Source: a bacterium (GTDB lineage Bacteria > Electryoneota > RPQS01). Taken from it: DNA of 5,860 nucleotides. The stretch is taken from the NCBI GenBank assembly GCA_018814465.1, contig JAHIZR010000401.1, positions 1 to 5,860 on the forward strand. Direction: 5' to 3'. Both the position numbers and the translations under genes were made by a program. This document shows positions 1 to 5,860 of this stretch, one piece after another. Each line of letters begins with the position of its first letter. The stretch's first letter is position 1. The notes below the pieces were generated by a model, which had not been told where the DNA came from, ran no database searches, and was given only the letters and a program-made list of their open reading frames with translations.

Positions 1-40
1 CCGGGAAAAGTGCAAACTTACCCATTCAGATAGATAGAAT

Positions 41-68
41 AAAAAACCCGCTGAAATGTTTCAGCGGG
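41..68 (-). terminator. Rho-independent terminator after ftsZ
   Basis: An inverted repeat pairs 47-56 (CCCGCTGAAA) exactly with 59-68 (TTTCAGCGGG). Opening the innermost A-T pair gives a 9-bp stem with a 4-nt loop. Read on the minus strand, the stem is followed at once by six T residues (46-41), the classic intrinsic terminator layout. The stem begins 24 nt beyond the ftsZ stop codon. The plus-strand side has no T run (CTAAAAC), so the element should act only on minus-strand transcription. It marks the end of the dcw transcript, with ftsZ as the last gene. Confidence 0.93.
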
Positions 69-92
69 CTAAAACGGTAGAGACAGGTATTC

Positions 93-1295
93 TCAGTCCA
101 TTTGCCGTCTCAGAAAGGTCGGGATTTCAAATCGGGAAGTGCCCGTTTCTTCGTCACCTACAATGACCGGCTCGATTTTGCCGTTTACTTCATGGGTCAG
201 GCGGTGAATCTTAGGTTCATCGAAGGCCGGCTGGCGTTCGAACTCGACAGTTTCCTGAACCTTCGGTCTGGGGGGCGCCGGAATTCGAAAGGTTGATGAG
301 GAATGGACGGGCACCGTTCGAGATTCAGTCCGATTGAAGCCGGTTGCGATCACAGTGATCCGGATATCTTCTCCGGCGGATTCATCAATCACGGCTCCGA
401 AGATGACTTCGGCATCCTCGCCGGCGGCTTCGGTAATTACCGTTGTTGCGTCCGCGACATCATGCAATGAAAGGTCCGAGCTTCCCGTGATATTAATCAG
501 AACAGATGCCGCGCCGTCAATCGAGACTTCTTCCAGCAGCGGACTGGAGATGGCTTGCTGAGCGGCTTCGATCGCGCGGTGTTCGCCCGTGCCGATACCG
601 ACTCCCATCAGCGCATCGCCCTTTTGCGACATGACGGTGCGGACATCGGCGAAATCGAGGTTAACCATGCCGGGAACGGAGATGAGATCGGAGATGCCTC
701 GGGTTGCCTGCAGCAGAACATCGTCAGCGAGCTTGAAAGATGCTTCGAGAGTGGTATTGCGGTCGACGATGGCGATCAGTCTTTGGTTGGGAATGACGAT
801 CAGCGTATCGACTTCATTTTTCAGTTCTTCGATGCCGAGCATGGCGTGGGCCAGGCGTTTTTTGCCTTCAAAGGCGAAAGGTTTGGTGACAATTCCGACG
901 GTCAGCGCGCCGATTTCCTTGGCGATTTGGGCGACGATGGGGGCGGCACCGGTACCGGTTCCTCCGCCCATTCCGGCGGTAACGAAGATCATGTCAGCGC
1001 CATCCAGGGCGGTAAAGATTTCATCACGGTTTTCTTCAATTGCCGCGCGTCCCATAGCGGGATTGGCTCCGGCACCGAGACCGCGAGTGGATTGGCGGCC
1101 GATTTGAATTCTGCGCGGGGCGAGATTATTATCAAGCGCCTGTGCATCGGTATTTATGGCGATGAAGTCGACGTTTTTCAGGCCGGCTTCCATCATCCAG
1201 TTGAGGGCGTTCCCTCCGGCGCCGCCGACCCCGACAACTTTCATCTTGGCTCCAAGAGCTGAATCATCAGCGAAAGCGAAGTGCAACGAATCCAT
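93..1295 (-). CDS. ftsZ: Cell division protein FtsZ (tubulin-like GTPase)
   Basis: FtsZ polymerises with GTP into the cytoplasmic Z-ring that recruits the divisome. The 400-residue product has the whole family signature. A nucleotide-binding glycine loop GVGGAGGNA lies at 22-30, NTDAQAL at 48-54, and the tubulin signature GGGTGTG at 110-116. The T7 synergy loop NLDFADVRT is at 212-220; its acidic residues D214 and D217 complete the GTPase site of the neighbouring subunit. The GTPase core ends near ITVIATGF (313-320). A variable linker of about 70 residues (321-389) leads to the conserved C-terminal peptide EIPTFLRRQ (390-398), the docking site for FtsA and other partners. The ATG at 1295 is preferred over the internal Met18 because AGGAG lies 8 nt upstream of it and residues before the core are usual in this family. 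It follows ftsA after 22 nt and is followed by a terminator. W33 stands where many FtsZs have Arg (NRM). Identity is certain. Confidence 0.99.
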   Translation of the reverse strand: MDSLHFAFADDSALGAKMKVVGVGGAGGNALNWMMEAGLKNVDFIAINTDAQALDNNLAPRRIQIGRQSTRGLGAGANPAMGRAAIEENRDEIFTALDGADMIFVTAGMGGGTGTGAAPIVAQIAKEIGALTVGIVTKPFAFEGKKRLAHAMLGIEELKNEVDTLIVIPNQRLIAIVDRNTTLEASFKLADDVLLQATRGISDLISVPGMVNLDFADVRTVMSQKGDALMGVGIGTGEHRAIEAAQQAISSPLLEEVSIDGAASVLINITGSSDLSLHDVADATTVITEAAGEDAEVIFGAVIDESAGEDIRITVIATGFNRTESRTVPVHSSSTFRIPAPPRPKVQETVEFERQPAFDEPKIHRLTHEVNGKIEPVIVGDEETGTSRFEIPTFLRRQMD

Positions 1296-1303
1296 TAGTC
1301 ATT

Positions 1304-1308
1304 CTCCT
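1304..1308 (-). promoter_or_regulatory. Ribosome binding site of ftsZ
   Basis: AGGAG on the minus strand lies 8 nt before the ftsZ ATG, inside the 22-nt gap after the ftsA stop. ftsZ therefore has its own well-placed Shine-Dalgarno sequence and does not depend only on coupling to ftsA. That fits the general need for much more FtsZ than FtsA, although this link is inference. The site settles the ftsZ start at 1295. Confidence 0.85.
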
Positions 1309-1317
1309 GCTTGTCTA

Positions 1318-2577
1318 TTAGAAAATTTCAGATAACCATTTTTTGACTTTTCCGGTGGTGCGGCCGGGCCAGTTCAAGCCGTCAGGGAGAGCAGAGTTTT
1401 CGCTTTGCATCAATTTGTCAGCGTAGCGAATGAGACCGACGGCAGTCGCGTACTTAGGCCGGGCGCCCGGCATATTATCGGGCATCAAAGCATTCGGAGC
1501 GCCGATGCGGACGGGCATGGTGAAGATTTCCTCAGCGATTTCCGCCATTCCGGGCATGGAGGCTCCGCCTCCTGTCAGGACGACACCCGCTCCGATGTGG
1601 TCGAGTGTTCGCGACTGTTTCAGTTCATCGCGGGCCATGGTCAGGATTTCTTCGACACGCGGTCCGATAATCGAGACGAGCATAGAGCGGCTCATCTCCT
1701 GCGGTTCGCGTCCTCCGACACCTGGAATCGTCAGGTATTCGTTTTGCGCGATGGCGCGATGGTGCGCGGCGCCGTGTTCGATTTTAATTTTTTCCGCGGA
1801 GTCGACCGGGGTACGAAGTCCCATGGCGATATCGCGAGTGATGTAATCCCCGCCGTAGCCGATGACAGCAGTATGACGGATCGTGCCATTATGGAAGACG
1901 GCGAGATCGGTCGTGCCTCCTCCAAAGTCAAGCAGTACGACGCCTAATTCACGTTCATCCCATGTCAGCACACCATCCGCGGAGGCGAGCGGTTCGAGGA
2001 CCAGATTCTGTACGGCTAAGCCGGCTCGTTTGCAGCAGGTAATGATGTTTTGCGCGGAGGAAATCGCGCAGGTGACAATATGAACGTCAGCTTCAAGGCG
2101 AACGCCTGCCATTCCGATAGGGGCACGGATTCCGCATTCGGAGTCCACGATGAACTCCTGCGGAAGAACGTGAAGGATGCGTCGGTCCATCGGCAGCGCA
2201 ATTGCTTTTGCTGCTTCCACGACGCGCTCCACATCAATGTCAGTTACTTCGCCTGTAGGTTCGCTTCTGATTTTGCTGACCGGAATAACGCCGCGCGAAT
2301 TAACGCTGCGGACGTGTTCTCCGGCCAGTCCGGCCCAAACGCGGTCGACGGCAACGCCGGCGCTGTCTTCCGCGAATTGGACGGCTTCTTCAATGTCGGA
2401 AGCGGTGTGTTCCAGATTGACGACGACACCGCGTCGCAGGCCGCGCGAAGGCACACAGCCCATCCCCAGAATCTGCGGCTCTCCGCCGTCAGCTCTTTCA
2501 GCGATGACAGCGGCGATCTTAGTGGTTCCGATATCAAGACCGCAGATGATCTGCTGTTGACTCGCCAGTTTTTTCAT
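1318..2577 (-). CDS. ftsA: Cell division protein FtsA (actin-like membrane tether)
   Basis: FtsA is an actin/HSP70-fold ATPase that anchors FtsZ filaments to the inner face of the membrane and helps activate septal synthesis. The 419-residue length is typical. Phosphate-1 motif GLDIGTTK is at 13-20, phosphate-2 LDFGGGTTDL at 216-225, and the adenosine motif VLTGGGASMPG at 333-343. The FtsA-specific 1C (SHS2) domain lies roughly at 90-175. YATAVGLI (376-383), also typical of FtsA, precedes a short linker. The protein ends in KVKKWLSEIF (410-419), a basic, amphipathic tail matching the usual membrane-targeting helix. The ATG shares ATGA with the ftsQ stop, a 4-nt overlap that suggests translational coupling. 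The downstream partner ftsZ begins 22 nt after its TAA stop. MreB and DnaK are excluded by the FtsA-type 1C domain, the tail and the ftsZ neighbour. Confidence 0.98.
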   Translation of the reverse strand: MKKLASQQQIICGLDIGTTKIAAVIAERADGGEPQILGMGCVPSRGLRRGVVVNLEHTASDIEEAVQFAEDSAGVAVDRVWAGLAGEHVRSVNSRGVIPVSKIRSEPTGEVTDIDVERVVEAAKAIALPMDRRILHVLPQEFIVDSECGIRAPIGMAGVRLEADVHIVTCAISSAQNIITCCKRAGLAVQNLVLEPLASADGVLTWDERELGVVLLDFGGGTTDLAVFHNGTIRHTAVIGYGGDYITRDIAMGLRTPVDSAEKIKIEHGAAHHRAIAQNEYLTIPGVGGREPQEMSRSMLVSIIGPRVEEILTMARDELKQSRTLDHIGAGVVLTGGGASMPGMAEIAEEIFTMPVRIGAPNALMPDNMPGARPKYATAVGLIRYADKLMQSENSALPDGLNWPGRTTGKVKKWLSEIF

Positions 2578-3419
2578 GTACCGGATGACTCCTGACTCGA
2601 AAAGTTGGGATTCGGTGATTCGACGATAATATTTCCAGGTATACGCAAATCGATGACAGCCGGCATTTGCCGATCAGCACCGATTGATGTTTGCTGTTTC
2701 AGAAGTTCATTCAAGGCGATCCAGGTTCTATGTTCATTCGACTTATTCATTTTCAGGATCACGGGTGGATCCAGTAAGGTGGCGCGGATGTCGGATTGGT
2801 GATAATACACCTCACTCAGGTTTGCCCAGAGCGGGGGAGACGCTTGTTTAACCGAAACGACCTGGCTAAGCAGAGCGAGCACGGAATCATTTTGAACGAA
2901 GTCGCCCGCATGAAGTTTCAGTGAAGAGGGCGGTGTAATCATCGGCAGATCCCAGACCCATTGATCGGCGGGGACGGGCAGGACTATGCCATCCTCAGTC
3001 AGGGCATAGACGCGGTCCGAGCGGATGGTCGCGACAGGGATGCGCTCGACAACTTCGACTTCAACGCGATCGGGGAGCTTGCGCCGCAGTGCTATTGTTT
3101 TTGTCCAAGGCAGGTCAAGGAGACGCTTGCGAATAGCTTTATAGTCGAGCTCGAACATGGATTTGCCATAGGGAAACCGGGCAGCGGTTTCGAGACTGTC
3201 GGTTGTCAGGTATTGCAGTCCGGAGTAGCGCACGATCTTTAAATTGCAGTCCGTCCATGAATGCAAGACAGACTCGGCAAACCGGTTGGTCAGCCAGACC
3301 GACCAGAAGGGTGAGCTCAGCGCGAACAAGATTAAGAAGGCAAGAGAGACGATTCGTCTGCGCTTCAGTCTTTTCCGCTGTTCAGCTCTTGATTTCAAAC
3401 GGGTCGTTCTTAAACCCAA
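2574..3419 (-). CDS. ftsQ: Cell division protein FtsQ (DivIB), TTG start
   Basis: FtsQ is a bitopic membrane protein that scaffolds FtsB/FtsL and other divisome proteins through its extracytoplasmic domains. The 281-residue product has a short, strongly basic cytoplasmic N-terminus (about 1-22, many Arg/Lys) and one transmembrane helix at about 23-43 (IVSLAFLILFALSSPFW). A POTRA domain at about 60-127 ends in the family hallmark RKLPDRVEVEVVERIPVA (113-130), followed by the beta domain with YALTEDGIVLP (138-148). A hydrophilic, Ser-rich tail closes it. The start is TTG: an in-frame TAA lies four codons upstream with no ATG or GTG between, and GAGGT sits 8 nt before the TTG. The alternative TTG at 3398 has no comparable site. 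The gene overlaps the murB end by 38 nt and shares ATGA with ftsA. FtsQ sequences diverge widely, but topology, motif and position agree. Confidence 0.95.
   Translation of the reverse strand: MGLRTTRLKSRAEQRKRLKRRRIVSLAFLILFALSSPFWSVWLTNRFAESVLHSWTDCNLKIVRYSGLQYLTTDSLETAARFPYGKSMFELDYKAIRKRLLDLPWTKTIALRRKLPDRVEVEVVERIPVATIRSDRVYALTEDGIVLPVPADQWVWDLPMITPPSSLKLHAGDFVQNDSVLALLSQVVSVKQASPPLWANLSEVYYHQSDIRATLLDPPVILKMNKSNEHRTWIALNELLKQQTSIGADRQMPAVIDLRIPGNIIVESPNPNFSSQESSGT
2589..2593 (-). promoter_or_regulatory. Ribosome binding site of ftsA (within ftsQ)
   Basis: AGGAG on the minus strand lies 11 nt before the ftsA ATG, within the last codons of ftsQ. The spacing is a little longer than the usual 5-9 nt. 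Translation may therefore rely on both this site and re-initiation at the ATGA overlap. It supports the start at 2577. Confidence 0.65.
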
Positions 3420-4311
3420 CTGGTTTTACCTCGTTTTCGAGAAGGATACCGAATTTGTCATAGACGCGCTGTCGGATTTCGCGAATTAGTTGTACAACAT
3501 CTTCGGCGGTGGCATGGTCGTAGTTGATGAAGATTCCGGCGTGTTTATGTGGCACCATCGCGCCGCCGATTCTAACACCTTTTCCGTTGACCGCTTCAAT
3601 CAGTCTGCCCGCATAGTCGCCGGCCGGTCGCTTGAAGATCGAGCCTGCCGAGGGATATTCAAGCGGCTGTTTTTCTCTGCGGAGCCGCCAGACCCGGCGC
3701 ATTTCAGAGTAGATGGAGTCTTTGCTGCCGCGCGCGAGCTTGAAGCGACTGTGAAGGATTACCTTATCCTGCAGTAAGGGGGCGGAGCGGTATCCGAAGC
3801 CGATTTCCGCTGCTTGCAGAGTTATCATCTCGTCGTTGGGCGTGATGACATCGACATCAATGAGTGCATTGGAGATTTCGCCGCCGTAAGCTCCGGCGTT
3901 CATCCAAAGTCCGCCTCCGACCGAACCGGGGATTCCGGAAAGCGGTTCCAGACCGGACAGTTCGTGAAAAGCCGCGAAAGTTGTGAGTTTCAGTAGTTTT
4001 GCCGCCGGACCGGATTCAAGAATATTATTATGAATCTTTACCGCAGCCAGTTCGCCGCAGGAACGGACTACGATGCCGTTGAAGCCTTCGTCGGAGATCA
4101 GGATGTTCGAGCCGTGTCCGAGATAGAATGAGTCAACAGCTTCGTTGCGGATCAGATTCAGCAGCTCTCTCAGCTCGGAGAGGGTTGATGGTTCGGCGAA
4201 GAGCGCCGCCGGTCCGCCGATCTTGAAGCTTGTATAAGGCGCAAGGGGAACATCAGCGGAAATCCGGCAGGGAGCATGCTTCAAGAATCTATCGCGAACG
4301 GCGGTCTGCAC
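3382..4311 (-). CDS. murB: UDP-N-acetylenolpyruvoylglucosamine reductase MurB, GTG start
   Basis: MurB is a cytoplasmic flavoenzyme that uses NADPH to reduce UDP-GlcNAc-enolpyruvate to UDP-MurNAc, the second committed step of peptidoglycan precursor synthesis. At 309 residues it has the usual length. The FAD-binding domain (about 20-180) shows YTSFKIGGPA at 26-35, GHGSNIL at 65-71 and GIPGSVGGGLWMNAGAYGG at 126-144. FGYRSA (172-177) carries the expected active-site Arg175. The C-terminal domain has SAGSIFKRP (221-229), where Ser224 is the expected proton donor, and ENEVKPVG (292-299), where Glu294 matches the catalytic glutamate. These motifs and the short C-terminal domain suggest a type II enzyme, by recall of the family. 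The start is GTG, 2 nt after the murC stop, with AAGGA 6 nt upstream. The last 12 codons overlap the ftsQ start, beyond the catalytic glutamate. Confidence 0.98.
   Translation of the reverse strand: MQTAVRDRFLKHAPCRISADVPLAPYTSFKIGGPAALFAEPSTLSELRELLNLIRNEAVDSFYLGHGSNILISDEGFNGIVVRSCGELAAVKIHNNILESGPAAKLLKLTTFAAFHELSGLEPLSGIPGSVGGGLWMNAGAYGGEISNALIDVDVITPNDEMITLQAAEIGFGYRSAPLLQDKVILHSRFKLARGSKDSIYSEMRRVWRLRREKQPLEYPSAGSIFKRPAGDYAGRLIEAVNGKGVRIGGAMVPHKHAGIFINYDHATAEDVVQLIREIRQRVYDKFGILLENEVKPVGFKNDPFEIKS
3428..3432 (-). promoter_or_regulatory. Ribosome binding site of ftsQ (within murB)
   Basis: GAGGT on the minus strand lies 8 nt before the TTG at 3419, inside the codons for the catalytic ENEV segment of MurB. 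A strong, well-spaced site in front of a non-ATG codon is the main evidence for that start. An in-frame TAA overlaps the end of this site, so ftsQ cannot start further upstream. Confidence 0.75.
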
Positions 4312-4313
4312 GA

Positions 4314-5693
4314 TTATTCCTTCGCCAATTCATCGGCGATTTTTGTGATCGATCCCGCTCCCATGACGACTAATACATCGCCATTGTTCAAGAGTTCTTT
4401 AGCCGGCTTGGCAATGCGAGTTCCGGGGATATGATGCACAGTGGATTTCGCGCGCTTAATCGCGGCGGAGATGATTAAGTCCGACGTAACGCCTTCCATC
4501 GGCTGCTCACGCGAGGGGAAGATATCCGTGATCAGCATCACATCAGCTGTGCTAAGCGCCGCGGCGAACTCTTCCGCAAAGTCTCTTGTTCTCGAGAACA
4601 AGTGAGGTTGAAAGAGAACGACGAGTCTGCGGTTAGGCCAGCATGTCCGCGCAGTCCGCAGCGTTTGCGCGATTTCGGTCGGATGATGTGCATAGTCATC
4701 GATAATCACCAGTTCGGGAGTGCTTTTTTTGACTTCGAAGCGGCGATGAACGCCGGAAAATTTCGCAAGCGCATCCGCGATAACCGGCAACGGAATCTCG
4801 AGTTCGGAAGCGACAGCCGCCGCCGCGAGGGCATTCATTACGTTATGTTCGCCGGGCGATTGCAGGCGAACCTCGGCGGATTCGTTGGCATTGTTTTTCA
4901 GCTCAAAGGAAACCACGCCGTCTTTATGGCGAATGCGCGTCGCGCGGAAATTGTTCTCCGCTCCGAGGCCGAAGGTTACAGTTTGCCGCTTAATCCGCGG
5001 GAGGACGTTGCGCACATTTGCATCGTCGCCGTTCACGGCGACGGTGCCGTAGAAAGGAACCTTATTCGCGAATTCGACGAAGGCGTCTTTAATATCTTCG
5101 AGATCGGTATAGGTGTCGAGGTGTTCGGTTTCGATCGTTGTGATCACTGCCAGCGTGGGCGAGAGTCTCAGGAAGGAGCGATCAAATTCATCGGCTTCAA
5201 CGACGAGCAAGTCTCCGCTGCCGCTGATGACACCGGTAGCAAGCGAACGAATCTTACCGCCGACAATAATCGTCGGTTTGAGTTCAGCCTCATGCAGAAT
5301 CGTTCCGAGCATGGAGGTGACCGTAGTTTTTCCGTGCGTACCCGCGATCGCGATGCCGATTTTGAGTCTCATCAATTCAGCGAGCATCTCACTGCGGGGA
5401 ATCGTGGGGATGCGCAGGTCGCGCGCGCGTCTGACTTCCACATTTTCAGGGCGTACGGCGGACGAGAAAACGACGACATCGGCGCCGGAGAGATTATCCG
5501 CGGAATGGCCTTGATGAATAACCGCGCCCAGTTTGGTCAAGCGATCTGTGACATCTGAGAGCTGCAGGTCGCTGCCGGTAATCTCGAAGCCGTGACTCAG
5601 TAGCACTTCAGCGATGCCGCACATACCTGCGCCGCCGATACCGATCATATGGACCTTGCGAACACCGCGAAAGAGTTTAGGTGGAGTACTCAT
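4314..5693 (-). CDS. murC: UDP-N-acetylmuramate--L-alanine ligase MurC
   Basis: MurC is a cytoplasmic ATP-dependent ligase that adds L-alanine to UDP-MurNAc, starting the stem peptide. At 459 residues it matches the family. The N-terminal UDP-binding Rossmann domain (about 11-105) has MIGIGGAGM at 16-24. The central ATPase domain (about 106-315) has the P-loop AGTHGKTT at 117-124, EADEFDRSF at 166-174, the ETEHLDTY segment at 188-195 with metal-site His191, and GEHNVMNALA at 281-290. The C-terminal domain has HRRFE (316-320), DDYAHHPTE (332-340), FQPHLFSRT (361-369) and MGAGS (444-448). HRRFE with DDYAHHPTE and FQPHLFSRT points to MurC rather than MurD, MurE or MurF; the muropeptide ligase Mpl is related, but the dcw location favours MurC. 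The ATG shares ATGA with the murG stop and has no clear Shine-Dalgarno sequence, so translation is probably coupled to murG. TTIETEH differs from the commoner TNIEADH. Confidence 0.98.
   Translation of the reverse strand: MSTPPKLFRGVRKVHMIGIGGAGMCGIAEVLLSHGFEITGSDLQLSDVTDRLTKLGAVIHQGHSADNLSGADVVVFSSAVRPENVEVRRARDLRIPTIPRSEMLAELMRLKIGIAIAGTHGKTTVTSMLGTILHEAELKPTIIVGGKIRSLATGVISGSGDLLVVEADEFDRSFLRLSPTLAVITTIETEHLDTYTDLEDIKDAFVEFANKVPFYGTVAVNGDDANVRNVLPRIKRQTVTFGLGAENNFRATRIRHKDGVVSFELKNNANESAEVRLQSPGEHNVMNALAAAAVASELEIPLPVIADALAKFSGVHRRFEVKKSTPELVIIDDYAHHPTEIAQTLRTARTCWPNRRLVVLFQPHLFSRTRDFAEEFAAALSTADVMLITDIFPSREQPMEGVTSDLIISAAIKRAKSTVHHIPGTRIAKPAKELLNNGDVLVVMGAGSITKIADELAKE
4318..4322 (-). promoter_or_regulatory. 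Ribosome binding site of murB (end of murC)
   Basis: AAGGA on the minus strand, made of the last murC codons, lies 6 nt before the GTG at 4311. The spacing is good and supports this GTG as the real start. With the murC TAA only 2 nt from the GTG, terminating ribosomes could also re-initiate here. Confidence 0.75.
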
Positions 5694-5860
5694 TTATGAA
5701 CCAGGCTGAGGGCGATTTCGGCGATATGATCGGCGGCTTCGGGCTGCGCGAAGGCCGTGATTGCCGTTCGCATATCGCCGATGATTTTATTTTCGAAAAT
5801 CCGGTTGATTTCCTTAATCATAACAGCGCTGGTCAGGTCACGATCAGCGATCAAGGACGC
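5690..5860 (-). CDS. murG: MurG glycosyltransferase, C-terminal end (partial)
   Basis: This is the last 56 codons and TGA stop of a gene that enters from beyond the window edge. The fragment starts ASLIADRDLT and ends EIALSLVHK. It matches the MurG C-terminal end: the segment after the UDP-GlcNAc site, with an acidic D-x-D-L-T turn, then amphipathic helices and a final AADHIAEIALSL helix. MurG, at the inner face of the membrane, transfers GlcNAc from UDP-GlcNAc to lipid I to form lipid II. Full-length MurG is about 350-370 residues, so roughly 300 are missing here only because the window ends. The TGA overlaps the murC ATG by 4 nt. Assignment rests on weak C-terminal similarity plus the conserved murG-murC order, so it is good but less certain than its neighbours. 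Confidence 0.88.
   Translation of the reverse strand, partial: ASLIADRDLTSAVMIKEINRIFENKIIGDMRTAITAFAQPEAADHIAEIALSLVHK

Noticed and set aside
10..38. Possible minus-strand promoter elements (TTGCAC-like hexamer and TATCTATC tract) beyond the terminator
   Set aside because: The AT-rich tract lies upstream of the TTGCAC on the minus strand, the wrong order for -35 and -10, and no downstream gene is in the window.
948..959. Perfect 12-base palindrome ACCGGTACCGGT
   Set aside because: It falls on the codons of the FtsZ tubulin signature (Gly-Thr-Gly-Thr), so the repeat is explained by the coding of a repeated dipeptide and not by a protein-binding site.
555..1262. Plus-strand open frame of 235 codons opposite ftsZ
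   Set aside because: It is antisense to the most conserved part of ftsZ. Its glycine-rich runs are the reverse complement of the FtsZ glycine loops, and no family is recognisable in it.
1296..1317. A dedicated ftsZ promoter in the ftsA-ftsZ gap
   Set aside because: The 22-nt gap holds only the Shine-Dalgarno sequence and spacer. Any promoter would have to lie inside ftsA, and I could not support a specific site there.
2050..2595. Plus-strand open frame of 181 codons opposite ftsA
   Set aside because: It is antisense to ftsA and has no domain; its composition is that expected for the complementary strand of a codon-biased gene.
4602..5558. Long plus-strand open frame of 318 codons opposite murC
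   Set aside because: It lies wholly antisense to murC, whose full motif set is intact. The translation is low-complexity in character (rich in Arg, Asp, Gly, Asn), has no recognisable domain and looks like a codon-bias shadow.

Overview
The window is the distal half of a bacterial division and cell-wall (dcw) cluster, entirely on the minus strand. Transcription runs from high to low coordinates in the order murG (3' end only) - murC - murB - ftsQ - ftsA - ftsZ, followed by a rho-independent terminator. All five complete genes have intact reading frames, near-normal family lengths and the expected catalytic or binding motifs. No tRNA, rRNA, CRISPR array, mobile element or foreign-looking segment was seen.

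The region is very compact. murG/murC and ftsQ/ftsA each overlap by 4 nt (ATGA), murC and murB are 2 nt apart, murB and ftsQ overlap by 38 nt, and ftsA and ftsZ are separated by 22 nt. This fits one polycistronic, translationally coupled transcript. The 92 bases below the ftsZ stop (1-92) hold the terminator and about 40 bases in which I see no gene. There is no gene-free stretch longer than 300 bases.

The genes form a functional series. MurG makes lipid II at the inner face of the membrane. MurC and MurB act earlier, making UDP-MurNAc and adding its first amino acid, L-alanine. FtsQ, FtsA and FtsZ build the divisome that directs septal synthesis: FtsZ is the cytoplasmic polymer, FtsA its membrane tether, and FtsQ the periplasmic POTRA-domain scaffold.

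The organism is a bacterium with a conventional peptidoglycan and FtsZ/FtsA division system and moderate GC (roughly the low-to-mid fifties by eye, not computed). The acidic N-terminal lead of FtsZ (FAFADDSALGAK before the GTPase core), the type II-like MurB and the order murC-murB-ftsQ without ddl would fit an uncultured Gram-negative-type lineage such as one of the FCB or deltaproteobacterial groups. That placement is inference with low confidence. I did not find an undescribed system here. The points worth a second look are translational details (TTG and GTG starts, a long overlap), the missing ddl, and a few substitutions at conserved positions.
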